Positions 11,641-23,719 of a stretch of 64,000 bases of DNA are shown here, one piece after another. The first letter of the stretch is position 1. Every line of letters begins with the position of its first letter. Source of the stretch: Plazaster borealis (lineage: Eukaryota > Echinodermata > Asteroidea > Forcipulatida > Labidiasteridae). Where the stretch lies: positions 20,716,026-20,780,025 of the forward strand of contig CM037463.1 of NCBI GenBank assembly GCA_021014325.1, written 5' to 3'. A model generated the notes under the pieces. The model searched no databases. It saw nothing but the letters and a program-made list of their open reading frames with translations, and was not told the DNA's origin. The translations under genes and the position numbers were made by a program.

Positions 11641-12544
11641 AAATGACAGAGAAAAGCATTGTCAACTTCTAAGCTACATGTAGGCCTATGGTTCTTCCAA
11701 CATAAAAACATAATTTTATCGGATTTGGTGTGCAGTGCCATTTGGAATGGAATATAACCCCAAAATACACAAAAGATTCTGTTGAACCTTCATTCATTTT
11801 TTATAAAACACCAATTGGCAGCACAAAGCTGAATTATGTGGCATTTCAAGTTAAGAAAGAATAGTTTAATATTGTAGATTAAAGATATAAAATAGCATCA
11901 CCGAAATATGGGGGTACAATGTAGATAAAATTACAAAAATTGAAATATTAATTTGGTAAAACAGCAAAATATATAAAATGCACGGAGTATCTTTGGAACC
12001 CTCCTGTACATTGAAAATCACCTTTAATAAAAAAACCTTTAACATAAAATACCCTTTGGATATTAACTGTTCACCCCCCCCCCCCCCGACACAGCAGTCA
12101 TAAGAAGCGAATAAAGAGGTCAATGTATAAGCTACCCGAAATAAGAGCCGCATCTGAAAGTGCCCATTTTTTATATCACATGCACAGATGACGGGGTTTG
12201 AAACAGTGGTGTGAGAGTGAAAACATTCCCTTTGTAGTCTACTGGGTGAGGCACAAAATGTTCCTTGTAGGACACAATAAATAAGGGGTAATGGGTATAA
12301 TCTAATTGCAAGATTGTTTTCAAGTTTGTAACTTGATAATGGATGTAAAAGGAAAATTTGTGAAGAAAGTCTTTTCTATTTGTCTATTTAATTAGTATTA
12401 TTATTGGGGTTTTTGTGGGGGTGGGGGATGTAGCAAAGCCACAAAAACAATTGATGATGATGATGATGGGGATCATTTATTCATGATCCACATTTTTTGC
12501 TTTTTGCATGCCACCAATGTTCTGATATGCAAGAAATAATTGGG

Positions 12545-12738
12545 CAAACCCAAGCTCAGGACTGCAGCTGTAGGGTATGAATTTCGCTTGTCAGTGTCAG
12601 GTCCAATTTTGTGACTTGACAGACCCATTGCTCACAGTGTATGGACATTGCAGTTTGGGTTTCTCCTGACAATGATGTCCAGTTGTGTGACATTGGATCC
12701 GAACGGCTCCCAGTGTAATGTACATGGAGCATGTGCAA
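12545..12738 (-). pseudogene. Tail-repeat relic between units 1 and 2
   Basis: The minus strand reads MSHNWTSLSGETQTAMSIH then CQVTKLDLTLTSEIHT, a decayed form of the gene 5 tail repeat. The surrounding 12000-12900 is a copy of the sequence at 42420-43990 downstream of gene 5. It shows that a gene 5-type unit once reached this place or was copied here without its deaminase exon. Confidence 0.4.
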
Positions 12739-12899
12739 GGCTCAAATTTAGGGGAAAAATCCACAGGCCTGTAGGGCTTGTATTGTACATGTAGCTCAAA
12801 ATTTGTACTGGACCAGAAATTAAAATGAATAGAACAAGCACCAACAGAAGATCTATCTAGCAGAATTGAAAGATATTCATCAGATTTATAGTCAACACT

Positions 12900-14475
12900 T
12901 TTTTTAGGTGTTCGGGCATTAAGAGATGACCACCTGCTTCAGTGATTCCTATGGCTTTTAATTATGTGAGAAAATGCAAGCAGAAAAAGACAGATATTGG
13001 TTATGTTTTGATCACACACCGAGAAAAGGAAGGATGTGTCATCGGATCGTGAAGGGTGTTTCAGACCCTCTTCATGGCATGTGTTTATCGTTGCTACACG
13101 GGACTAAAACGGTAAGTTTTTGTGTAAACATCATTGCTTTTCAAAATGATTCTTTTATTTAATGCACAATTACGTTATGAAGTTTATCCTGTATCATCAA
13201 GTGTTGACATTGGTGAGATGTTTTTAAAACTAAGGAACGTTGAGTATGATGAACGTCGAAGAGATAGAATTGGGAAATGGGGGATTGGTATGATTGTTGG
13301 CTGTGTCACTATAGTCAGAAAATGGTCAGACTGATGAATGTTTTCCGTCAACTTTGTATTATGAAATAATTATTTGAAAACCCTTCGATGAAGTTTCCCC
13401 TTATAAGGTTTCATTTATAAAGTGTTCACATCAAAAACAGGATGTGCACCTTCCAAAAAAAAATTCTTGCGTAATTTCCTTGCTCTGATATGTTGTATTG
13501 TTATGCGCCCTCGAACAGGTTGGTCCTGGAGAGAGCGCAATAAAAATTCAATCAATTATAATTATTATATAATCATGAAATGTTGTATTAAGTCTTGAAT
13601 TTTGTTTATTTGAGCAGTTTCAGCTTGACTTAATCTGCTTTGAGTCATACTTTGTTTATAATTGATTTTATCTTTTCAGAATATACAACACATCCAGTAC
13701 CCGAATGGTCTCCAGTGAAAGATTTCATACTCGTTGTTGTGTTCCATTCCCTAATTCCTTGCTGAGTGTATGATGCACCATACAGGTAGAAATAGTTATT
13801 AACTCATAGTTAGTTAAAATTCACGAGAGGCTTAAACTTGCCGTCTTCATGACTTGCCTTTATCTTGCATAATTATTAAAAACAAGTGTCTTTTCTTTCA
13901 ATGTTATAAATTTAACAAACCGTTCTGTATGAAGACTAATGTGTAAAAACCAAGCAAGCTATTTTTAAAAATGCAACCAATATAGCTCATACCATTCTGG
14001 ACTTTATTTAACGACATCATCATCAGTGCATTGAACAATCAAAGTATCATGCACCAATACATAATGAGAAGCCAAATCACAGTATATGAAAACCTGTTAA
14101 AACTTCTAAGAATTGTAACTTAATAATGTCAACATGATTTGCATAGTCGGATTTATTAATCAATAAAGAATCAATATCCATTAAAAAAGAAATAAACTTC
14201 AGTGAGTGGCATACAAGATAGTTGTACTTGTGAGTAATTCAAAGGCTCGTTTCAAGATATGCAACCAAAATTAAAGGGAATTCGAAAAGATAATGTTGCT
14301 CTCTATGAAAGGACAATATTGACCCTCTGCCCTTTTAAATACATTAAATAATGTACTCTTTTGCTGACAATATGTTTTAACCTTGCATGTATTCAAGCCG
14401 GGATTTGTAACATCCAAAATTTAAGATCCTGTTCAAATGATGTCATCAATTGTCATATAATTATGAAGTCACATT
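12900..14475. other. No gene recognised
   Basis: A short plus open frame (12974-13162) has no recognisable motif. At 13505-13560 GCGCCCTCGAACAGGTTGGT .. GAGAGCGCAATAAAAATT resembles a LINE 3' end. The rest is AT-rich. Confidence 0.4.
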
Positions 14476-14850
14476 AAAGGTATCGTACACGTTTGGTAAT
14501 GACTTAAAACAAATAATATTAGCGTTAAAACTTACTTGGTAACAAGCAACGGAGAGCTGTTGATAGTATAAAACATTGTAGGAAACGACTCCCTCTGAAG
14601 CAACGTAGTTTTTGAGACTGAGGTAATTTCTCACTAAAATAATAAAAACTTCTTGCAAGAAGTGTTTATTCCTATCTGAAAGCACACCAATTTGTACAAC
14701 AAGGGTGTTTTTTCTTCCACCATTTTCTTGCAACTTCGATGACCAATTGAGCCCAAAATTTCACAGGCTTGTATTTTTTATGCATAATGTTGGGATACAC
14801 CAAGTGAGAACACTGGTCTTTGACAATTTCCAAACGTGTTCAGTGCCTTT
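14476..14850. mobile_element. Foldback element, AAAGGCACTG family
   Basis: The ends are AAAGGTATCGTACACGTTTGG and CCAAACGTGTTCAGTGCCTTT. The interior is near-identical to the other copies, with the ACTTCTTGCAAGAAGT palindrome at the centre. Confidence 0.75.
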
Positions 14851-15172
14851 AAAGGTGCAGTTTAACTTGATCTATCTAAAGTTTATTATTTCGAAAAATC
14901 ATATCTTGAGAAATATATCTACTATGATTTTAAGCTTTGCATTTGTTGTGAATGTTTTATGTATGAAAGTTCTGTATAATTGATAATGACATGATTTGAC
15001 CTGGCTTCCTGTCCAACCGGAAGTAAAACAAATATACATTAAGAGGCTCTTTTTTGAATTGTCAGTAAAAGTCTTGTATACAGTACAGTTTATGAATATT
15101 TACATGAAAATTGAAAAAGATAATCAATTAATACACGTTCTAGAGCTCAATGCAGTCTTAAGTAGGAACATT

Positions 15173-15346
15173 ATCATTTCTTTCCCGTGTAAACTAAATG
15201 TATACACGTAATTGATTTACACTTTGAAATTTCAAAAGCTATCAACAATCTTTTCATCGACTCAATAAAATAGTTCACACATTGACACAACACTGACTCC
15301 AATGAAATCCGAACACCTTGTGTTTGTTCCAACAAACACTAAATCT
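15173..15346. repeat. Dispersed repeat ending in a hairpin (copy 1)
   Basis: The ~174 bp from CATTTCTTTCCCGTGTAAAC to GTGTTTGTTCCAACAAACAC TAAATCT are almost identical at 17268-17441. The perfect 9-bp-stem hairpin near the end resembles that at 26100. Confidence 0.65.
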
Positions 15347-15349
15347 GTT

Positions 15350-16340
15350 TCTATTGTAACTTTTACTCTGAACTTTACTTATTACATTTAGTTGTAATTT
15401 GTTATTGTACAAATTAGCCAAGTTGAATTATTTTAAATCGCATTTTCCATTCCACTCGGGTATATCTAATTCCCCTCACGTGATGCTTATCAATTTCCCC
15501 CTGCCTGAGCCCCCATTGGGGAAAAAAAGGAAAGAAAAGAAATCAAATGTGCCTTGAGATGTTATTGCGAAAAATTGTTTGTCATTGTAATCATTTGTAA
15601 TTTTTATTAATAGTTTTACAGTAACTTTACAGTTCCTTTTAGTTGTTTGTGGTATGGTTTCATTTAGGTAACAGCTGGTCTGGCCTAATTGTATTTATTT
15701 TGTTGGTGGGCTTAAATTGGGAATTATACTCTGTGTTTTGTTTATTGATGCTTTTCATTTTACTGTTAAGCGCTTTGAGGAATGTTGTATTCATATTGAG
15801 CTATATAAATTCTGTTTTATTATCATTATTATTATTGTACGGTACCTTTTTGCAGTAGTTCAAGGCTTTTCGTGACGTGTGAATGTGCCTTTGTTAACGT
15901 TTCTACATGGGAGTTTCTCGACTAACCTATGTGACCTTTATTGTGTGGGATATTTTACGGGTTTTGTGAGGGAAAAGTTTTTACATTTCACCTCTATGTG
16001 AACCATCGCGTGCAAAGCCTTAATCTCGTAACAATGTTCGCCAACAACAACAAAACTATTCATGAATATTTTGCTCAGGTTGTTTACATTTTCACGGTTA
16101 GTTATTTTTTCTCTTGGCTTTAAAGCATGAGAAAGCAAGATTGTGTGTTCAAACATTCCTTTCTCATGACGAAATTATGTAAAAACCAGTTGCAACTCGA
16201 TACCAACAACTACGTTTCATTAACAAGAAGCAGCTAGCACAGTGGGAATAATAAAGTTCGGCACACCCGATAACAACATAGATAATTATAATATAAAGCC
16301 TACAGAATTCAGATAAAGGAAGGCCCTATTTCAATTGTTA
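15350..16340. other. AT-rich region with a LINE-like 3' tail
   Basis: At 15768-15840 AAGCGCTTTGAGGAATGTTG is followed by ATTGAGCTATATAAATTCTG and an (ATT)n tract, typical of a LINE 3' end on the plus strand. No coding part is recognised. Confidence 0.45.
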
Positions 16341-16344
16341 CTTC

Positions 16345-16735
16345 TGAACCAGGTGGGGGTGAGGGTACGAATAAGGGTACTATAGCACATGGTTCAGTTA
16401 GAATAAAGGTAAAAGTTGGGGTCAGGTTCAGGGTCAGGGTCAGGTTTAAAGTAAGTTTGAGGGTCAGTATCAGAATGAAGATCAGGTTTAGGTTTTTGGG
16501 CACACTTGAAGTCACAAAGGGCTTGTCAAAGGTGAAGGGTCTTCTATCTGAAAGTCAGACTAACTTTCAAGCAGACCCTTGACTTAAATTTTCACAAGAT
16601 CGAACCATAAAGCTGATTTTGAACCTGAGCCTGACTCCTACCTTGACTCTTACTCTGATCGAACGTTGACCATAATCCTGACCCTAACCCAAAAGCCCAA
16701 ACCTGACCCTTACCCACCAAGAGACCTAAATAAAC
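16345..16735. repeat. CAGGGT / ACCCTG-rich inverted low-complexity region
   Basis: The left half is rich in GGGTCAGG and the right half in CCTGACCCT and CCTAACCC, so it could fold back imperfectly. It is not a telomeric TTAGGG array. No gene is seen. Confidence 0.5.
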
Positions 16736-17267
16736 TTTCCATTTTGTAATAATTTAATAATTGATTTGATTCAAAGGTGTTTAACCCAGTCTTAATATCC
16801 TAAAATGAGTCCCAGGGTATACTTTAGACCTTAAAATTGACACAGCCAAAGAAGGGGCTCTCGTGGTTAACTTATCATAGTCAGCTGGTCAATGAAGGCA
16901 TTGCGTGCAGGCAATCAACACCGAGGCACATTAAGTATTTTCAATATGGCGAAGGGGTTGACGTTTTTGGTACTTCGTTACGAATTACGTACACATTTGG
17001 GGACATATTTTTCAGAACGGATACTTTGCAAAAAGATTATGAGATCGTTCCATGGCAAACTGAACCGTGGGATTGGCCTACATGTATAGCGCCGAGTGCG
17101 AAGTAGAGTCCCGAGTCATTTTTGAATCTTGGATCTTGACTTGACTTGGCTTGACTTGACTTAGCTTCTTGTATCATTCCCAACCTGAATGCGTGTGGGT
17201 CAAACGCACATGTATCTAAAACTGTCATTTCTTCATCATCTTCTCTTCTTTGTCATCTGGATTAGAA

Positions 17268-17446
17268 CATCATTTCTTTCCCGTGTAAACTAAATGTATA
17301 CACGTAATTGATTTACACTTTGAAATTTCAAACGCTATCAACAATCTTTTCATCAACTCAATAAAATAGTTCACACATTGACACAACACTGACTCCAATG
17401 AAATCCGAACACCTTGTGTTTGTTCCAACAAACACTAAATCTCTAG
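17268..17446. repeat. Dispersed repeat ending in a hairpin (copy 2)
   Basis: It is a copy of 15173-15346. Here the end reads TAAATCTCTAGTT, again CTAG a few bases after the hairpin. Confidence 0.65.
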
Positions 17447-18054
17447 TTTAAACAATGATATTACACTATGAGGTAGCTTATTATTACTCAATTGAAAATC
17501 ACAAGACCACCGGGTTTGTCTGTTGGTGAGTTTTCCGGCCCGATGCTACAATCACTGGTATGTAATTAGTTTTGTCTCTCCTTAATTTCCCCTTTTTGGT
17601 GTCTCTCTCCCTTTTTTTTCCTGCAGGAAAATGGGGGGAGGGCGTGCACTACCCCTGGATCCGCCCCTGCCTGGGGGAGTCGTATTCATTGATATCCCAA
17701 ACTGGGCCATTCCACATATCTAAAAGAGGTGGTCAGGTCTCAGAGATTTTTTTTTTTTTAAGGGGGCAGAAAGGTATTTACTCTCGTGTACTTAGCGCAT
17801 AAATATCCCATGTCAAATACAACCCTCTGATAAGTGGATCCGTCTGTTCTTTGTATGCAGCAGGCTTATGGCATTGTGTAATATTATTTTTTACTAATTA
17901 TAACATAATTAATAAATAGTTCTCAAAATAATGTAAACCTGACCTTAAGGCCGACCATTTTTTGCAGTCTTGGATTGCACCTTTGATCCAGAGTTTTTGA
18001 ATAGCAACTCAACCCGGACAAAATAAAGAACAATGACATTCTGATTATTACAAC

Positions 18055-20210
18055 TAAAAACTATTTTTTATTTTTATTTATTTATTTAGACTTATCAGTA
18101 TTACAACTGCTATCCCTGAGGGCCCTGTGTACAAACAGTAAAAAGTAAAATAGTAAAGTAGTAAAATACAGAGTAATAACAAAAGCTAAGCTTGGGCGAT
18201 ATCGCTTTTTTTCATCCACGATGTATCGTCAAGAATATATTGTGATATTCGATAATATCGCGATTAATTTTTGATGACGTCATTCTTCTACACGAAACTC
18301 ACTGTGCAAGTTTTAGTTGTAGAAAAGAAGCAGCCGTTTAATCTTTACTTTTCTCCAATGAGCTATTCTTCGGGTTTTACTCTAACCTATGGGGTGAAAA
18401 CCTGGGCCTATAACTTACACGCATTTAATGTGTCTACTGCGCATGACAGACTGTTCTATATGTGTGCATAACTAATTAGATCACCAACCTCGTCCCAAAG
18501 GTGTGTCGAGCAGTATGAGGTACTATTGTAAACATGGTTGGAAATAAAGTAAACCATGGGGCGAGGTTGATACAACACGTGATAACACCCGGAAGCGCGA
18601 TGTCGTAGTTTTTCGGTAAGTCTGTGTGAGACCGCCTGATCGAAAGGCTTTGATGTTGGTGTTTTCGAAGAAACCCGGTCGGGTCGGATCTGTGGGGGAA
18701 TCTTGCGGTTGCGGTCTGTGACTTGCAGCTCTTTGTTGTTGCAAGATCGTCTCCACTAGGAGATTTTTTGTTGCAAGATCATCTTGGTTAGGAAATGCAT
18801 CGCGATACTTAGTCGATATCGCGATTTACCGATATCACGATCAAAAAAAAATCTACCCGATATTGTAATCGTTTCAGAACTAGTATCGCGATATTCGATA
18901 ATATCGTGGTATCGCCGAAGCTTAACAAAAGCCATTAATTAACAGCATAAAACTTGAGTGTAAGACTAAAACGACAATCTTGTAATGTTAGACAAAGAAT
19001 TACAAAAGCAGGGTGCATGAAAATTAAAACATGAACAATACAATTAAAACTATATACTCGCACAAAGGATTACACCATCGCATTGCAGTTAGGTAAACTA
19101 AAAGAGAGGCAGATATATAAGAGCTAAGATAACTTTAAAACAAGACAGAATAAACAGAAGCCAGTAACTGTCAAAACGTCAAGATAATACACACATTAAA
19201 ATCAGACTCTAAAATTTTAAAATTATCAAATTACAGTAAACGACTAAGGAAGTAAAATGGGCTAAAAACAAATAATAACAATAATAATAGTCTCCGATAG
19301 ATGGGCGTCTCAAAGCGCTCAGTATGTTTCCTATACAAGGTATGTGGAGCTACGTGTTGAAGTATGAGATATAGCACCATGTAATAGTTTACAAGGTGCT
19401 GTGGCGCAATATGCAGCCAATCAAACCAGGAACACCGGGGCGAACCTCTTCTCTTTTCGATAAGTGCACTGGGTTCTTTTACGTGCATTACACAACACAC
19501 AGGACCTACGGCTTTATTTCCCATCCGAAGATTATACAAAGCTAAAGTATGACAAATTGTAAAAGAAAAGACAAAATAAATATCCTGGGTATGGTACAAG
19601 ATTAAAAAGTTAAAAACAGAAATTTGAAATTGTTTAGAAATTGTTTAAGCCTGGCCAGACGGTTGTGAAGTTTAAGCAACTTATCCGAATAGCTACTTGA
19701 CCATGCAACATCACAGTAATCAAACAGAGGCAGAACCATGTCATTACTCAAAGTCTTAAATGTCGAACTAGGCAGACAGGGTTTGGCAGAACGTCTCAGG
19801 AACCCCATTCTCTGAGAGATCTTCTTTGAAATGTAGTCAATGTGGTTTGACCGAGACGTTATGTTCATCTAGAAAAATACCAAGATACCTATACTGTTTG
19901 ACTCGTTCAATGGTCACTCTGTTGTGAAAAATCTGAAGTTGATCAAATATTGGAAGCCTAGGACGGGAGGAAGAGATCATGACCTTAGTTTTACTAACAT
20001 TAAGGGTTAGCTGATGACTAGTAAGCCATTGAGTCACCTGCTCAAGCCTGCAGTTCATATCTTGTTTGATTTCATCTGGAGATGTACCTTTCAACATAAT
20101 CATAGTGTATTGGTACCCCCTGGTGTCAATGGAAGGAAAGGAGGAACGATCCTCTATCTAATAAAGGATGAGCATCTGCCAAATGAAATAAACTGAATCT
20201 GCCAAAAGAT
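18055..20210 (-). mobile_element. LINE remnant (3' part), unit 2, split by a hAT-like insertion
   Basis: It is the duplicate of the unit 1 LINE. Minus-strand fragments at 19602-19868 (NHIDYISKKISQRMGFLRRS, then VLPLFDYCDVAW) and 19837-20103 (LEQVTQWLTSHQLTLNVSKT, VKQYRYLGIFLD) are better preserved than in unit 1. Region 1981-2545 of unit 1 is largely missing here. Confidence 0.68.
18186..18923. mobile_element. hAT-like non-autonomous element (738 bp) in unit 2
   Basis: The 8-bp duplication AACAAAAG flanks both sides (18178-18185 and 18924-18931) and occurs once in unit 1 at the matching place. The ends are AAGCTTGGGCGATATCGC and, inverted, AAGCTTCGGCGATACCACG, with many CGATATCGCGAT repeats subterminally. 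No transposase domain is recognised inside. Confidence 0.78.
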
Positions 20211-20739
20211 GTTGAAAAAAATAAAATATAATTATTCTCTTCTGCAGCCGATTTGATACAAGAGGGAAGCAATTCACATGATACTACTAGTACAGCACAA
20301 TCACCAATTTAATATAATACAAATCAATAGAGCACCTTCTAATCGGTGAATGTTGCCAACTGTCACTGTTGTGGTTTGGCTATACAAATAGGATGTATTG
20401 TTTATAATGTTGACTGTTGCACAAGGGCTTTCAAGTTTTTATTTCACTCTATTTACACCTAATGTGAAAAACAGTCCCATCACGTAACGGTGGCCGAACC
20501 GCACCTCACGCATAGTATGAGCATAATATGTTATATTACAATATTGTCTCTTGGTCATGTGTAATTACTATTTTTTGGGATTGAAGGTGTTTCCTGGGTT
20601 CTAGGGGGCCTCTATCCATCTGTTTAGACCATTTGTGAAGGGATTTTGTTCATTAAAATTAAACAAATATTAATGCACCTTTTAATAGTCATGCGATTCC
20701 AGTAAAGGTACCACCAGGGAATAAAATATAATGGCAGTT

Positions 20740-21564
20740 CTAATTCTGAACCGCAGGGTTGTCACAATCTTTCTCCAAGATTTTGTCAAGGTCTTCTTTT
20801 TCCTTTTTGTCTGATTTCTCTCTCAATTCAGCCCAGTTTTCGTTAAGTGCTATCTGTAATGACTTGTATCCTGATTCATTGTGAAGCTTTTCTTTCAAGC
20901 TTTGCAGTTTTTTTATGTGAATGTCCAGCATTAATGTTATTACAGACTTCCATTCTACATCATTCATGGTTGCCAATGTAATCCCGTTTTGACCCTTTAA
21001 CTCTCTGAGGCCGCTGCCTTTACCGTAGGTCTTGGCATAGTGGATGAGAAATTTAACAGATTTATGTTTGGTTATGAATGTGTTGATCTCTTTAGCACAA
21101 TCAAAACCACGAATATCCATACTACCACATGGCGAGTAGTTGATGTACAGTGTGTACAGTTTGGACAAACAGTCTTCAACTGGTAAAGACTGGCCTTTAA
21201 GTGATGAAGACTGGTCTTGAAGTGATGAAGACTGGCCTTGAAGTGATGAAGACTGGCCTTGAAGTGATGAAGACTGGCCTTGAAGTGATGAAGACTGCCC
21301 TTCAAGTGATGAATACTGGTCTTGAGGTGATGAAGACAGATCCGCTGACTTAATGCTGTCCAGGAATTCACGGTCTTGTAAGAATACATGCTCAGCATGT
21401 TGTCCTGGTATGTTGTGATAAATCTTGTTCAGTCTTTTACTTTGAACAACGAGAACGGTTTCATTTGGCCAGTTATACTCATCAGGATTCTTATAGCGGC
21501 GCAGATCCTGTGCGGCCATGGTTCTGCCCATTGTTTTAATGTCTTTTTCAAAACTGCTTGCCAT
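20740..21564 (-). CDS. AID/APOBEC-like deaminase, gene 2, with repeat insert and altered zinc motif (possibly inactive)
   Basis: 274 residues, closest to gene 1: the C-terminal 40 residues are nearly identical. HAE is at residues 56-58. The loop between HAE and PC carries about seven copies of a 7-residue repeat (SSSLQGQ type, residues about 78-127), so HAE and PC are 86 residues apart. The zinc motif reads PCGSMDIRGFDC (145-156), PC-x9-C instead of PC-x2-C, through a 7-residue insertion. The coding frame is nevertheless open from end to end. The acceptor is TTTTTTACAG just before the ATG. The donor of its non-coding exon 1 has CT in place of GT (near 23719), so normal splicing may fail. It is either a pseudogene in the making or a non-catalytic paralog. 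Confidence 0.75.
   Translation of the reverse strand: MASSFEKDIKTMGRTMAAQDLRRYKNPDEYNWPNETVLVVQSKRLNKIYHNIPGQHAEHVFLQDREFLDSIKSADLSSSPQDQYSSLEGQSSSLQGQSSSLQGQSSSLQGQSSSLQDQSSSLKGQSLPVEDCLSKLYTLYINYSPCGSMDIRGFDCAKEINTFITKHKSVKFLIHYAKTYGKGSGLRELKGQNGITLATMNDVEWKSVITLMLDIHIKKLQSLKEKLHNESGYKSLQIALNENWAELREKSDKKEKEDLDKILEKDCDNPAVQN
21191..21347 (-). repeat. 21-bp coding minisatellite inside gene 2
   Basis: The + strand unit is AAGTGATGAAGACTGGCCTT plus G, about seven copies, three of them identical. It encodes SSSLQGQ on the minus strand. Gene 1 has a single, diverged counterpart (SSLEDRV) at 6220-6240. Confidence 0.88.
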
Positions 21565-21892
21565 GCTGATAGGATTTCTGTAAAAAATACAGATAGAAAG
21601 TCTCCATGTTATCTTTTGGCAATATTTAAGAAGTACTCTGCTTTAAATTGTATGCAGTATGTGTATGATGTATTATTAACACTTCACAATGGACTATCTT
21701 GTTCCCTTATCTTTAATTTATACCGCCCCCACATATGTTGTTGTTACATTTGTTTTATATATATTTTGTTTTTGGGGGGAGGGCAGGGAAACAAGAGAAA
21801 TCAAACTTTTGAGCTACTAATCTTTGATTTCTGTAAGCTTTTGAGAAATGTCAAAGTGAAAGATAGTATTATCCTTTGTTTTATAAGGCCTG

Positions 21893-22051
21893 CCGTCGAT
21901 TTCACCAAACTCTTCCTAACTTATGATTAATCCTAGGCAATGCTAAGAGATAGGACTAGTCTTAAGTACTGGTCCTAACTTAAGACCAGTCCTATCTCTT
22001 AGCATTGCCTAGGATTAATCCTAAGTTAGGAAGAGTTTGGTGAAATCGACC
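21893..22051. mobile_element. Near-perfect hairpin element in unit 2
   Basis: Arms of about 71 bp pair almost perfectly: TCGATTTCACCAAACTCTTC from 21896, and its complement ending at 22049, around a short loop near CTTAAGTACTGG. CCTG flanks it on both sides, and unit 1 has an empty site at 6780-6786. It lies upstream of gene 2 in its long first intron. Confidence 0.75.
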
Positions 22052-22459
22052 CCTGATGTATCAATGTTCATTTTGTTTGTAAGAACTCCCAAAGTTTAGG
22101 AAGGTCTTGACAAGGAATGAGAAATTTCAGAATTTTTTGTAATATCTGGATGAAAAAAAGTAGTTTTTTTCTTCAGACTTCAAGATCAACGATGGGAAAA
22201 AGAAGTGGGAACTAGTTTTTCTGATCAAATTTCAACAAAATTACAGGTAGGAAAAGTTATGGCCAAATAATAACTAAACACAAAATAAAGGATATAATAG
22301 TTAAATTAGTTTAAATGATTTCGTTCAAGTTGATCTTTACAAAATAATTCTGCTCTTATTTGAGGATACTGTTTCCAAAAGCTCACTTCAAATCTGTGAC
22401 TGTAATATTCATTTGGTTTGCGGTAACACCATGTGTATATCTACTTGCTAGGTAGATTT

Positions 22460-22890
22460 TGTTCTTTGAGAACTTGTCTTGCTTATTATTCTACTGCCAC
22501 AGAGTAGAATATTCGGAATTCGGGAGACTTCTCAGTTCTGAAAAGAACTGTCCTTCTTATTAACAACTACCTGGGCGGGAGGTAGGAAATCGGGCAGGAC
22601 TACTACTTTCGCTTTGTGGATCGGGGGGACTTCTCGTTAATAACTACACTACCACGGAGTGAGTTCTTAATAGGTCTCAACGTTTCGACTAGCTTGCTCT
22701 AGTCATCGTCAGGAGACTGAAGAGATAATACATGTTTGTCCATTTATAGGGGTTCAGAGGTTTCAGTGTAGAGTCAGTCAACTGTGGTTGGCTGGCCCAG
22801 GACTATTGTGAGTGTTGCCCATTGTGTGGGAAAGCCCTGTGTAGTGGGGCGTGTCAGTAGATTGTGGGATGCCAGTGGAGTAGGGTGGTA
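22460..22890. mobile_element. Penelope-like element terminal remnant, unit 2
   Basis: It is the duplicate of 7195-7640, with the same CAACGTTTCGACTAG and AGTCATCGTCAGGAG signatures and a small deletion of about 30 bp near 22778. Confidence 0.58.
22674..22717 (-). ncRNA. Hammerhead-ribozyme-like motif, unit 2
   Basis: It is identical over the 44 bases to the motif at 7405-7448: GTCTC, CTGACGA, stem GACTAG/CTAGTC, GAAAC, GTT, GAGAC. All core bases are preserved. Confidence 0.55.
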
Positions 22891-23719
22891 GGATAGTATT
22901 TCACCAATAGATGGCGTTTACTCTCGCGCTATCGAATTGTTCTAAAACGCCCTTTAGCGTTCAATGTTTCTTGCATTTATTGTTGCACGCAAAGTAACGA
23001 AGACTACAAGCCTGTAAATTGGAAACGATATGCAAACGTGTGTCGCACGGGATCATGCGTTGTGTACATCGTGATCGTTTTGTGTTCAGCGTTTCGCGAC
23101 ACTTTCGAGTGAATTTGTTTACGTTTTTCTTGAGTATGTGTTCATTAAGCTTGGGTTTTGTTAGCGAGAGCAAAACCGCTCTCCTTAATTCACTTTCTTG
23201 ATTTAAGGAGAGCAATTTACAGCTCTCCTCAGATTTATTAAAATAAAGGCCTACAGTCCGTGATGTGACATTATTTTACGTCACAACATGGACTGGTTTT
23301 ACGGTGGTTTTCTGGGGCACTGGTACTTCTGTGTTGATTTCACTTTCATTTTGCCAAACGACAGGAAAAAACACAAGTTCAAGAATTGAAGGGGCTAGTT
23401 TTTCCGATTAATTTTCAACAAAATTACAGGGAGGAAAACTTTACACTCATGCCCAAATAATAACTAAACACAAAAGAAAGGATAAATACAGTAGTTAAAT
23501 TAATTTAAGAGATTTCGTTCAATTTGATCTTTAAAAAATAACTGTGCTCAATTTTTTTGTGAGGATAGTTTTTCCAAAAGCTGGCTACAAATCTGTGACT
23601 GTAGACCTTTTTTCAGCAATGACTCTCACCCCTGTTTTTTGTGTACAGGAAAACACAGTTTTCTCTTCATTTTAACTCATACATTTACTTTGAAAAAATT
23701 GTGATCAACATGTACTTAG

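Noticed and set aside
16345..16735. Telomere-like repeat
   Set aside because: Units are CAGGGT/GGGTCAGG rather than TTAGGG, and are irregular.
21388..21930. 180-residue plus-strand open frame opposite gene 2
   Set aside because: It is antisense to the deaminase start and intron, with no family resemblance; the minus frame carries the conserved motifs.
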